64,000 bases of DNA from assembly GCA_023846275.1 (NCBI GenBank), contig JAIUJO010000234.1, forward strand, positions 1 through 64,000, given 5' to 3'. This stretch comes from Vanilla planifolia (lineage: Eukaryota > Streptophyta > Magnoliopsida > Asparagales > Orchidaceae). The position numbers and the translations under genes were made by a program. How positions within the stretch are numbered: the stretch's first letter is position 1; each line of letters opens with the position of its first letter. Positions 1-15,820 of the stretch are shown piece by piece. A model generated the notes under the pieces. That model was not told the origin of the DNA. It did not search any database and worked only from the letters and a program-made list of their open reading frames with translations.

Positions 1-1140
1 TACTCCACATGCACAAACAGATACTCTCCCATACAGTCAAGCACAGACACTCATATTCACAAATATGCACACACAAACACAAACACACATATACGTAAAC
101 ACAAACACTTACACACACACACATACATGCATGCACACACACAGCCAAATGCATGGACATAAGCAACATGCTTGAACCTACACATACACACACCTACAGC
201 CACCTCCCACATGTATTTGCACACCAACACACTTGCACATGTACACAACAATATACACACACATGAACAAGCTCACACATGCACCCAGACATGAAAAAGA
301 GTACACCTACACACAAGCATGCACATGCACACACAGTGTCGGTGCACATATGTGCCTAAGCATGCACACACATACATTTGTACACATGTACAAAAAGTAT
401 GCAAATGCACACATCCACACACATAGGCTAGTACACACCACCCACATGCATAGACTTGTACACACAGCTGCAAACACATGCATGCATATACAATGACATG
501 CATACACACACATGTGCACACACACAGACACACACATGCATGAATACACATCACATGTGCCCACATGAACTCACATAAGTACACACACAAACAAATACAT
601 AGATTCATGAACCCATAAACACACGAAAAGGCATGCACTTGCACACGTAAACAAATATATACACACACACACACAAACCCTTGCACAGACTCGCACACAC
701 AACGCACTTGCACACATTAACACATGCACAAATAAACACATATTTACATACACAGACATGAACCATCACACACACACACACACTGATATACACATGCACA
801 TCCTTGAATAGACACATGCATGTCGACACATGCATGCTCACATCCATACACATGAACACACAAATGTACTAACACGCATACACATAGAGGAACACACCCA
901 CCATGCACACACACACATTGGTAAACACACACACAAGCATTGACACACATGCACATATGTATGTGTACACATATGCAAGTATGCAAACACAACCACACAC
1001 ATGTGTGCACAACACACAAGCATGCATACACATACACGTGTTCACAAATTCACACACCAACACATGAACACTTGTACATGTAAAAACATGCACACACCCT
1101 CGGATGGATGCATATGCACACACACACACATCGACACAAA

Positions 1141-1258
1141 AATATGCATGCACTTACACACATATTTGAAAGAATGCACACATGCACACACACATAGACA
1201 CTAGACACACAAATATGCATGCACCTACACACATATTTGAAAGCATGCACACAAGCAC
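1141..1258 (+). repeat. 71-bp tandem duplication in the array
   Basis: AATATGCATGCAC then TACACACATATTTGAAAG occurs at 1141 and 1212. Confidence 0.85.
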
Positions 1259-4200
1259 CTAACTTATACATAAGCACACATACATACATATGCACACACA
1301 GCCATGCATGCATAAACACACAATTGCACACAAATGCACACACATATGTACACATATACGTGCATACTCATGCATATACACACACTTAGACAAACATAAA
1401 ACACATGGAGACACACACACATACATATAAGGACATGCAAACAAATGCACACTTATGCACCCTTACTTGCACCTACATGCACACTTATGCAATCACAACA
1501 CACATTCTTAGACAGACACACCTACACACAAACACACACATGCACACACGTGCACTCACACTCGTTGTAGTACAAGAACACACATACATAAGAATACACA
1601 TGTGTGCATACTTACATGCACATATGTATGCACTTAAATAAATATGCACAAACCTACACTCACGCACAAACATACACATAGATACAAGCACACACATCAC
1701 AACACATACACACACACACATTTAACATAAACACAAATATGCACAGACATGCATGCACAGACATGAGCACATATATACACATACATGCACATGCACACAC
1801 GCACACACATATACACACACATGTATTTGCATGCATGCTTGAACAAATAACAACATCCACACATGTACACAACCCCCCCACACACATAAGAGCACACACA
1901 CACATATGTAGACACTTTCCTGCACATGCACACACAAAGACACGCATACACATGTGCACATTAACATAGAAAAAATAGAAAGAAGACATGCACTCATGCA
2001 CACACATTTACTTGCACATGCATAGACACACACATTCAAGAACAACCACATGCACACATCGACATACATAGTCACATGCACACACACATGCACACACAAA
2101 GGCTCATAAACTTTCATACCCATGCACACACACATGCACAGAGACATGCATACACACATACACATGCACACGCATACACACGTATGGAAATGTTCACATA
2201 AAAGTACAAACACACACACATGCTACACAATCATGCACACACACATGCACACACACATGCATGCACACATGCACATGCACACACACAAACATACACACAC
2301 ACATGCTCATGCACATAGAAAGATACATTCATACAAACACATGCACACACACACATACCTACATGAATGAACACACAAACACACACATAGAAACATGAAT
2401 GCACATATATGCACACACACAAAAATGCACTCACAAATAGACATATGCACAAACACAGACACACACATGGATGCTCATAGACACACTTACAAACACATAC
2501 ACACACACACATATTCACACATGTGCACATGAACACATGCACATAGAAATGAAGACGTACAAAGATGCACATGCTCACACACTCACACATGTAGACATAC
2601 ACACATACACATATGCATGCATGCATACATACGCATGCACACATGCACAAGCACTCACACACAGAAATGCCCACATGAACACATACACACTCACACATGC
2701 CAACGCACACACACATACACACACCTACATACGAACATGTGCAAGCATGTAGGCACACACACACACCCACATGAAAATGCATAAACCTACACAACCATGG
2801 ACTTGAAAACACATACATCCATACACCCATGCACCCACACACAAAAATGTCCATATATACACACACACACATACACTTGCATGCATACATATGCATGAAT
2901 GCATGCACGTAAGCATGCATGCACACACACACACCCCCACACACACATGCACACCCACACATGTATGCATGTGCATATATATGTAAACCAACACTCACAT
3001 ATATGCACAAACACAGACACATACAAATGCAAGTTGACACAAATACACACACGCACATGCACATATGTATGCACATGCATGCATGCACGAATTTAGACTC
3101 ATATACAGATGTGTACACACATGCACACTCATGTAGGCACACACACATACAAGCATGCACATGCATACATGCATGCACACATATTGACACATACACAAGC
3201 ACCCACACACATGAAAACACACACAACCACACAAACAAACATGTGCACATGCAAAATCATGCACACTAACAAAACCATGCACAGCCACACATGCATGTAC
3301 ACACACATACAAAACACATGCATGCTCTCACAAACACACTCAAATGTGTAAACAAGTAGCGTACACACACATACACACCCATGCACCCAGACCATCATGC
3401 ACTCATGCATGCACACATGTGCAAAAGTACATGCAAACACCTACACATGCATACACACTCTCACATACACACTCTCACACACACACATGGGCACACACAC
3501 ACACACAAGCATCCACACATTCACACATGCACACCCCACACATATATGTATAGACATACACACGCACAAACAAAAAGATATACACACACATGTAAACATG
3601 CACATGTACACACACATACACACCAACAAAAATTTGCACACACACACACACACACAGATGCAAAAGTGCTTGCATGCACACACATGCACATGAATACGCA
3701 AACATACACACATACACTTTTGCACACACATTCATGCATGAAGACACACACCCACAGACATGCATGCAATGGAACGCAAGTACACAAGAATGCACACAAA
3801 AGTACAAAACTTCCACATACATGCACACAACCTCCTCACGTATGGACATGCATGCATGCATGAAAACACATACAGACAGTAGTTGACACACACCCACATC
3901 GATACACATGCATAGCCACACACACACACAATACACCCAAAGTGCACACTTGCACATGTGCATGCACAAACTTTTGTGTGTGCATGCACACAAACACATG
4001 AACTCGCACACACATATATAAAATACTTGCCTATCCACACTCACACATATGAACATGCACAAACACACACACACACACTTGTGCATTAGCATGCATGCAT
4101 ATGCATACATGGATGCATGCACATAAGGATGCATATATGAAAAAATGAATGAACATATTTACACACACACATGAATGTATACAGACATGCATGCTCTCAT

Positions 4201-6128
4201 TCACACACATAAAAAGGCATGAACACATCACATGTACAAGCACACACACCTCCATACACACATGCAATCACACACACAAACCAATGTACACCCACTCATA
4301 AACACATGCAAAAGCACACACACAAATGCATTCACACACAGAAGCACATGCTCATGCACACACATGCATATGCACATGCACACATGCAAATGCACATACA
4401 TGGTCACACATGCATGCACACACACACTTGCACACACACACACACATACACACACAATTGCACACAAATAGTCACACACATCGACATATGCATACACACA
4501 AAAGCATGCACACACACATAAACACTTACATGCACACACACACACACTAACACATGCATAAACACTTGCACACATGCAGACACATACAAGGATGCGAGCA
4601 CAAGCACAAATTCATAGCATAGCCACACTGATGCATACACTTAAACATGCACACACATCCATAAACACAAACATGCACACATGCACAAGTACAATCATAC
4701 ACACATCCAGAAAAATGGGTACACACAAACATGAATGCACACATATGCAGCTACAAACACACACACACATTGGCACATATGTTCCCACCAACATAGACAC
4801 ATGCACACTCACACATACACTTGCACACACACACATGCATGTATCTACAAAGGTACATAGTCATGCACACACATAGGCTCCCAAACATGAATGCATTTCC
4901 ATGCACACACACACAATTACGTATGCATACATGCGCTCAAAGGCACGAACATATAGACACATACACACACACACACATTCATGTACGCATGCACATCCAC
5001 ATATACATGACCAAATAAACATACACATGCACAGGAATACACATATTCACATGCACAAGTATGCACACATTTACACACACATACATGCACATTCACTTGA
5101 ACACATGCATGCACAACCAAACAAATACTTACATATGCACAAACACACACACACACACTCATGCATGCAAGCATGCTTGCACTCACTCACAAATGCATGC
5201 ACACATACCCACACAAACACACACACACAATCACCCACATACATAGATGTACTCATACATACATTAATGTGCAAATTCGCACACACACATGCACCTACAT
5301 ACACTGATGCACACACCTACACATACACATGGGTGCAAGCACTCACACACACATAAGCGCATACACTTTCACACACATAAGCATGTATGCACATGAATTC
5401 ATGCATATATGTAGTTAAGCATGCATGCACACTAGAACAACATACATGTACATCCACACACACATGCATGCACGTGCACACAGACATGCAAGCACAAATG
5501 CTCCCACACACACATGAACACACAAACACATACATGCATGCACATCCACATGAGCATTCACATGTACATCCATATGGGTACACACACAAGCACAAATAAA
5601 GGCACAAACACTGACGCCTATGCACACACACGCACATGGTTGAACATATAGACACACATAGCCACAAATACACACAACCAGACATGCACAAACACACTCA
5701 CACGAACACACTTACACACACACACTTGCATACACACACACACACCCATGTGCACGCACTCACACACATGCATTGATGCACACAAGCACACATATACACA
5801 CGCATAACAACACACTGATGCATGCACACATGCAGACAAACACATATACACAAGCATACAAACACATGCACACACACACAAACACAGGCACACATAAACA
5901 AATGCTCAAACATACACACAAGCACATGCACACAAACACACACAACCACATGCACGAACACACATGCATGCACACACACACATGTGCACTTGCTTGTACC
6001 CACACATATATGCATGTGTGCACATTGACACAAACATGCACACACACACACACATGCATGCACATACACAAATGCACACACACACATGCACAGACACATA
6101 CATATGCATGCACACACATAGATACAAA

Positions 6129-6200
6129 CATGCAAGCACATACCCACACAAATGTCCACCCACATGCAAGCACATACCCACACAAATGTCCACCCACATG
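6129..6200 (+). repeat. 34-bp tandem duplication in the array
   Basis: TGCAAGCACATACCCACACA followed by AATGTCCACCCACA starts at 6131 and 6165. The copies are essentially identical, so the event is recent. Confidence 0.9.
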
Positions 6201-8394
6201 CAAAAACACATGCATGCTCAAGCACACATGCACACGAATGTACTCACATGCACACTTGCACACATAAATAGACACACACATGTACACACGAGCACCAACA
6301 TAGCCACACACACCACCCTACACAAACACAAAACCACATGCACACATGCATCCACAAACATATGCAGTCATGCTCACATGCACACACATACACATGAACA
6401 CACATGCACATGCATGAGCACATAGACAAACACAAATGCATACATGAACACATGCATACATATAATTGCACACATGCACATGCATGCAAACAAACATAGG
6501 AACTCATGTAGACAAATTAATGCACAACACACCTATGTACTCACAAACATACATAGGCACACAAACATATGCACACAAGCATGCATGTTCACACAAACAC
6601 TAAAACACACATGCACAAATACACATATACAATTAGGAATGCACATGCACACAAGGAAATACTAGCAAACATGCACACATTAACACACACACACACAAGA
6701 ACACACACATGAATACATGAATAGACAAATGCACACATACGCAAACACTTATGCACATGCACATGTACACACATATACACCCGCACATACTAATGCCCTT
6801 ATACACACACACATGAACACAAATGCATAGCTAAATCTAATACCACAAATTCACAAACACACATGTATACAAATACATACATGCATACACACACACATGC
6901 AACACTCATAGGCACACACATATACATATACATACAAACACACCCACAAACAATCACATAGACATATGCAAAAGCACTCTTAACACATGCACATACAGAA
7001 GCACACACACACATGCATGCACACATTAACATACACACATTAAAATACACACAAACTCATGCAAACACACATAGGCACACATAAACTTGTACACACACAC
7101 ACACATGTTCACACGTGTTCACACAAAGACACAAGCATGAACACATGCACATATACATGCAAAAACACCATTGCACAAGCACACACTCTCATGTATGCAC
7201 AAACACATGCACACACACACACATAAGCACAAAAAAGACACACACAAGCACTCACACAGACACAACTACAAAACGACACACACATATGCACATCCACTTA
7301 TGCACACATTTACACACATGTAAGGACACATGTAAACATGCATGCACACACACATGTACACTTGTGCACACCTTCGCACCCACAGGAGCATGCATATGCA
7401 CGCACATGCATTAACATGCACCGACGCAAATGCACACACACACACACAATGACTAATACATTTGCACACACAAATGCACACACACACATGCATGCACCCA
7501 TGGATGCACACACACACACATGCACACAAATGCATTAATACTCATGTACACACATACATACATCCAAATAAACTAGTCACACATGCTCATGCATACACAC
7601 ACAAGCGCACATATGGTCATCCACACAGACATATGAACACACACATGCACATGTGCGTGTGTATGCGCACATGTGCACATACAAATGCACATGAACACAC
7701 GCACACACAAGCGCATGTGGAAACACACACTCATGCACACACCTACATTCACTTACGCATGCAATTCACATAGCCACTCACACACACATGCACCTAAACT
7801 AAAAAATGCACTCACATGCACATAGACATGAATGCACAAACACACACACATGCACACATGCATATGCAAATACACACTTGCACACACACACACACACACC
7901 AACACCTACACATGCACATACATAGACACACACACACACGTGCATGTGATACATGAAAACACACACGCACACACATATGCATGCACATGCAGATAGTTGA
8001 CACACACACGCATACACATACACATACATACATACACACTTGCACACACACATGCATACACAAACACACAGACACACAAATGCCCAAAACCATCAAAATG
8101 CACATACATAACTGCACATGCACACACACACACATGGTTACATGCATAGAGATGTATCGACACAACCTCACATGCATACACATGCACACCCATAGGTAAA
8201 TACACACACAAACATGCACACACACACACACACATGAATGCCCATGCACACATAAACATACATACACACATGCTTGTGCACACATGCAAACACACACAAC
8301 CACATACATACACATAGGCACATGCACACGCAAACATATACACACCGCATGCACCCACATACACACATGCATACATGCATACACACTTAAATGC

Positions 8395-8560
8395 ATAAAC
8401 ACAGATCCAATCATGCATGCACACATGAACACGTGAACATGTACATGCATGCACACATGTGGGTGCCTACACATGTGCACACACACATGTGTGTGCATGC
8501 ACATGTGCACACACACACTTGCACCAACAAAACCCCAAGCACATACACACACATACATAA
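8395..8560 (+). repeat. Diverged duplication pair 2, copy A
   Basis: Shares with 26180-26320 the ordered words CAATCA, CATGCATGCACA, GTGAAC, CCTACACATG, CACATGTGTG, GCATGCACATGTG and GCACCAACAAA followed by a C run. The offset is about 17.8 kb. Confidence 0.65.
8480..8495. other. CA/TG strand-switch palindrome
   Basis: CACACACA directly followed by TGTGTGTG, a perfect 16-bp inverted repeat at a rare point where the GT phase appears on the + strand. Confidence 0.88.
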
Positions 8561-9399
8561 ACATGCACTTATGTGCTCGCACACAAACACAAACACACAT
8601 ACACACATCCAACACACACACAATGCACATACACATTCTTGAACAAAAGTAACTAAATGCAGCCACACACACATACATACATGCAAGCACACAGCTACAC
8701 ACGCACTTGCACCCACACACCTACAGGCACACACATGCATACATGTACTCACTCACACACACAAATACCTACACAAAAGAACACACACATACATGTGCAT
8801 CCACGCATGAATATAGGTGCATGCATTTATACGCACAGACACAAACATATACACATGTAGGTGCATGCACACATACGCACAAATATACACACATAAGCAC
8901 ACATAGACATATTGACACATATCCACATACACACAAATAAAAACCACTCCATCTTCACAAACACACACTCATATTGACTCACAAAGGCATGCAAAGCGTA
9001 TGCACAAGCACACACACTCCACAACACAAAAGTGCACACATGCAAGCATGAACTCATGCATACGTATGCATGCATACAAGCTCACATGCACATACCCACA
9101 CACACAGAAGCACACTTGCACATATGTATACATGCATATAGACACACATGCACATATACAACAACACACATATACAAACACACACACACACGCATGCACG
9201 AACTCAAGCACATGCTCATACACATACACATGGGCATGAACCTAAGCACACAAACACAGACACACACACACACAAATACACATGCAAACATATCAGACAT
9301 ACAAATACACATGGATGTATGCACACAAGCACTCACACACATGCACACTATGCATGCAAACACAAAACACTCTAACACACATACGCACACACTAGCATG

Positions 9400-10600
9400 A
9401 AAATTATATATGTGATCTCATCTTAAAACTTTAACGCATGCACCCACATATGTGCATGCACACGTGAACACACGTGTACATACACATACATACACACACA
9501 CACACAAAATGCACGTGCATATAAACACACATACATGCATAAACTTGGGTGCATGCAAATACACACCCACACACAAACATTCACATGTGCATACATGCAT
9601 ACACACACATGTGCATGCACAAGCACACATGCACAAACACATGCAAACACATGCACATGCAAAACCACACGCACACACGCACACACAAATGTAAGCACAC
9701 TCACACAAGTACACGTGCACACACACATACAAACACATACCTGTGTGCACACACAGACACACACTTACATGTTGACATATGTGCGCACACGCATGCATGT
9801 ACACACACATGAGGACACACATACACATGCATAAGTACATGCACACACACACATAAATGCATACACACAAACATGCACACTCACATGCACTCATAGCCGC
9901 ACACACACACACATGAACTCTTACACATACAATTACATACATATATGCACAAATGCACACATGTACACTTGTGCACACACACACTTGCATGCACTCACAT
10001 ATACACACACACACACACCAATAAAGACACCACCATACACATAGACACACAAACCAACATAAACACATGCACACACACACATGCATGCAAGTGCATAAAA
10101 ATGAACCCATATATGCTCATGCACACATGCACACACAAGTAGACACACACACATAAACACATACACATACCCACAGGCATGCACACAATCACACATACAC
10201 ACATGCAGACATCCATTACACCCATACATCAACACACACACACAAGCATGCAAGCATAGTCATAAAAATAAGGGACATGAATGCACACATACATGTACAA
10301 ACATGAACACATGTAAACACACACAAGCATACATAGATGTGCACATGCACACACATGCAAGCACCTACCCACACACAACAACACTCACTCTCTTGTAAAA
10401 ACATATGCATAACACACGCACATGCACGCATGCATGCATATACACATGCACCACCCACTCATATGTGCTCACTGTACACACACATATACAAATATGTGCC
10501 TACACACACATAACTACATCCACACACAAACATGTAGCACACACGCACATGATTGCTTGCACATAAGCACATATGCATGCATCCACACACACTTATGCAT
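9400..10600 (+). repeat. Diverged long duplication, copy A
   Basis: Shares ordered landmarks with 14725-15820. ATTATATATG then GATCTCAT is at 9413 and 14738. AAGCATGC, CATAGT and AAATAAG are at 10244 and 15471. CCACTCATATGTGCT is at 10455 and 15678, followed in both by ACATGTAGCACACAC and AAGCACATATG. Offsets are 5325, 5227 and 5223, so they are near-collinear with indels. Confidence 0.72.
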
Positions 10601-13600
10601 GTAGGCACCCATACACACTCACACAAACACTCCTCCATAGATGCACACTTGCTTATACACACACACACACGCAAGCAAACACATAGATACAAACACAGAC
10701 ACACATGCACGCACACTGATACACATGCATGCACACCCACACATGTACACTTATGCACCACCACATGCTCATACACACATAGAAACATATGCATAGACAT
10801 ACACAAACATACACACATAAGCACAAGCACACATACGTGCATGCACAGATAAATATGCATATCCACAAACACACATGCACATATGCACACACCTTCAAGC
10901 AAAATTCATGCACATATACATACACACAAACACATCCACACATCCACACATCCACACATACACAAATGCTCATACACTAGCATGAACAGATATGTGCACG
11001 TGCATGTAGACATGCGCACATACAAACGTACACACACGCATGCGCATATGTACACACATGTACACTCACCCAAACACACTAAACGTTCACTCATGAGCAT
11101 TTATTTAAACATGCACATACACATATACACACAAACACACACATGCACTCACACACTTACACATGCATGCACACACAAACCCACATATACTCATGCACAT
11201 ACACGCCTACACACAAATGCACAACTAGATATGCACTTGCACATACACAAGCATGCACGTCTACATACATGCATGCACTAACATGCATGTGCATACACAC
11301 ACACAAAAGCACATGTGCATGCACACACTTGCACACATCCACACACAGATACAGACATATATATACATGTACAAACACATGCACTTGCACACAGACAGAA
11401 ACACACATAGATGAACACATGACCATAGACACACATATGTAGGAATGTATACACAAATGCATGAACACACCTTCAAAACACGTAAACATTTATACACTTG
11501 TTCATGCACACATACAAGCACATAGGTGCACACATGCTAACAAGCATACTCACAAGTACCTACACAACATGCATATGAACAAACACACATAGACATAAAA
11601 ATGCACACACACACACACATACACACACAAAGAGACATGCACACACACACACACACATATTAAATGTATACATTGGCATATGCATGAGAACACACACACA
11701 TGCATGTAAGCACAAAAATACATGCACACATGCATATACACATGTAAACATAGATAAACATGTATATATACACACATGAGTGCAAACTTATGCACAAATA
11801 TACATGTAAACACGAAAAACACCCACAAATACTTACATTCCCACACTCATGTGCACCCATGCACACACACGTACACACACGATCATACGTGCACATACAA
11901 AAACACACACATAAACATGCACATGAACATGCACATTGACACAACCACACACATGTGCACAAGCACACACATACACTTGCATGCAAACACACACACAAAC
12001 ACATTCACATACACACAAACGCACATGCACATATGCACCCACACACATGCACATAAAGTAGAAAACATACCCACATAAACAAACATGAACTTACATACAA
12101 ACATAAAAGAACACACATATATACACACTTACACATATATATACACACAAATCGATGCACACTCATGCACACATGCCCACACATAGGCATGCACACAAAC
12201 AAGCACACACAAGTATATAGAAATACATGCCCACGTGCACACATATGCATGCACACAAAGACCAGAACCACAGATGCACACACATTCCCACACATACATG
12301 AAAGCACAATCACACACACACACATAAATGTGCACATACACACACATTCACACACAAATGCATGCACACACATACACACATAAATTCACTCCCTCACATA
12401 AGTACACATACACAAGCGCTCATATACACACAAAATCACACACACACACATACATACACATTCACACTTGCACATGTACACACAAATACAAGCACACACA
12501 TACACATACACCCACACATGTGTGGACTACCATGCACAAACACACATGTGCACAGACACACGTAAACATGTATACATGCACACACACATATGCACATGGC
12601 CACACACATACCCACGTGCACACACATGCACACACATGCATACAGACATATATGCATAATTACACACACACACATGTGCTCACACATACACATGTGCTCG
12701 TGTGCATAGAAGCACACACACGCCACACACACATGCATTTACTCATGCACACACACACACACATCAATCACTCACATAAACTGACATATTCACTCATGCA
12801 AACACACATAATTGTGCACTCACATAAAACGTACACATCCACTTTAACACACACACGTGCATGTATATAGGTGCACAAATAGAAGCATAAACTGCTGCCC
12901 TACACACTCCCACACAAACACACATGCACACACACACACACATACACATGCACTCACATATGCACAAGCATACGAACATAAGCACATAGAGGTACACAAA
13001 TGCAAACGTAAAATAACACAAAAACATAGACACAGAAACGCACATACACACGCACAAGCACACATGTGCAAAGACAGGAAGCATAGGCATAGGCATACAC
13101 GTGCACCAAAGTTAACACACACTCAAACACACATGCAACATAGTAACGCACACAAACACTCACACACACATGCACAAGTATTGGCAGATAAACACACACT
13201 TATATGCACCCACTCACATGGGCACACATGCACACGCACACACACATATGCACATGCACACACACACACACATGCACTACACACACACACACAAATATAT
13301 GAACGAAAGTACTCACATATGCACACACTCCCACAGGCACACATACATGCACAAATGCACCCACACATACACCATCACACTCCTAGACATACATACCAAA
13401 ACATACGTACACACATGGATACACAAAGCACACACATGGACAAATGCACGCATGCACACACACATACACACACTCACCATAATAGCACACACATGTACAC
13501 ATAGACATGGACAAGCACATACACATAGACACATAGAGGCACACACAGATGCACACATATGTGCATGCACGTGCACACATGCATAAGCATGTACATGCAT

Positions 13601-14126
13601 ATGCACACACAAATAGGTACACATAAAGACATGCATATGCCTATGCCCACACCGACACACCCTGACATGTGTACTAGCACTCATACATAGACACACGAAT
13701 ACATGTGTGTACACATACACACACATACTTACATTCTCCCACTCACATGCATACACACACAAAAATGCACACACAGAAGCAACACATACACACACATAGA
13801 CACCAATACACAAATACACATGCCCACACCCACACGAATGAATGCACACAAGCACACTCATATGTATGCACACACTCACAAGCATGCATACAATGTAACA
13901 AGCAGACACTCACATTGACACACCCATACACACATATATGCTACACATAAACACATTTTTGAAGACATGCTTTTACACACATGTATGCATCCATGCACAA
14001 AAATGCTTACATATGTACACAAAAATGTGTAAGTGAACCCACACGCACACACAAGAGCACACACACAATTACTCACACATGTATACACACATGCAACCAC
14101 ATGCACAAGCATGCACACAGACACAG

Positions 14127-14145
14127 ATATATATATATATATATA
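14127..14145. repeat. (AT)n microsatellite
   Basis: An uninterrupted run of 19 alternating A/T bases, one of the few pure AT runs in the array. Confidence 0.95.
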
Positions 14146-14724
14146 AGAACACTCATGTAGAAACACACTCGTGTAAACACACATAAACAAACATAAGCAT
14201 GCACACATATGCACACAAGAACACATGCATGCACAAATATGCATACACATGCACACAAACATTTACTCATATGACAAGCGTAAGCACATGCTCAAGCACA
14301 CACAAACACCCCAAAACAAATGTACACCTATATGCAAAGACTCATCTATACAAATGCATGCATATAAGCACACACCCACACACAAGCACAGCTACACATG
14401 TGTGTACACATATACACACACATATATGCACATACACATAATCACACACAAATACAAACATGCACACATACATGTGCACACATGCATGAACTCATGCATA
14501 CATACACACACATCTACACAAAGACATATGCATACATAGGCATAAACCCAAGTACACAAACACATGGACACAAACACTAACAAAAGTGCACATGCAAACA
14601 CACACAGACCAACACAAACATGTAGAAAATTACAGACACATGAATGCGCACATGCACTCACATGCATATACACACGTACACACTATGAATGCGAACAAAC
14701 ACATACACACATAGGCACACAAGG

Positions 14725-15820
14725 GACACACTTGCACATTATATATGAGATCTCATATGAACTCTTGCACACATGCAACCACACATATGGATGCACAAGT
14801 GCACGCACTCGCATGCACACACACATACACACACTTTCACACGTACACATGCACAAACAAGTGTGCATGCACATGCACACACATATGCACATGCACACAC
14901 ACACACACACATGCAGACACAAACACAAATGCAAATACACTCATACAAGCACAAACACACACACACACATACACACACAAACATAAATTTAGATGCATGC
15001 ATCCACACATGCATGCTCGTACTCACAGAAATGCACAAGAACATGTACAGAAACACACATAAATGGAAACACGCACACGAACAAGTACACACCCATGAAC
15101 GCATAGCTACATAGACATGCATATGAACACAAGCACACACACACATAAACAAAGACACGTACTAATACACACATGTGCTTGTGTGCATACACAAATGCAC
15201 ACACACACACACACACTCACATGCTTGCACTCACACAGACACACCAATGAACAAATTGCCATGCACATATGCACACACATAGAAAACATAAACACATGTG
15301 CACACACACATGCATGCATGAGCACACAAATATACCCACATATGCTCACGTACACTTGCACACAGAAGTAGACACACACATAACATAGGCACGTACATGT
15401 ACACACATACACAGTGGCACATAGACATGTGTACATGCCTGCATACCCATGCATCCACACACATACACACAAGCATGCGCACATAGTTATACAAATAAGA
15501 AACACACATGCACACATACATTCACACACATGAACACATGGAAATGCATAAGCATATGTAGATATGCAAGGGTACATACATGCAGGAAACCACACACATC
15601 GTCACTCTTACAAATACAAGAATACATGTGCATGCATGCATACATCCATAGACACTCACATGCACGCACACATGCAACCACTCATATGTGCTTATTACAC
15701 ACACATATAAAAGCACACACACACATGCACAACTATACTTATGTACCAACATGTAGCACACACACACACACATGAAGGCATGCATACAAGCACATATGGA
15801 TGCACACACACACACACAAG
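14725..15820 (+). repeat. Diverged long duplication, copy B
   Basis: Partner of 9400-10600, in the same orientation about 5.2-5.3 kb downstream. Identity in the best segments is about 80% by eye. Confidence 0.72.
14743..14758. other. Perfect 16-bp palindrome ATATGAGATCTCATAT
   Basis: Self-complementary over 16 bases and non-CA in composition. The copy-A counterpart at 9413-9428 keeps only part of the symmetry. Confidence 0.9.

Noticed and set aside
2231-3250. 339-codon minus-strand open frame rich in Cys, Val and Met
   Set aside because: It is a direct translation of TG/CA repeat DNA, with parallel open frames on both strands and no domain, signal or conserved start; many similar frames occur throughout the array.
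12328-12870. Long plus-strand His/Thr-rich open frame, like a histidine-rich metal-binding protein
   Set aside because: The peptide pattern is the CAC/ACA codon alternation of the array; frames shift freely along the repeat and there is no gene structure.
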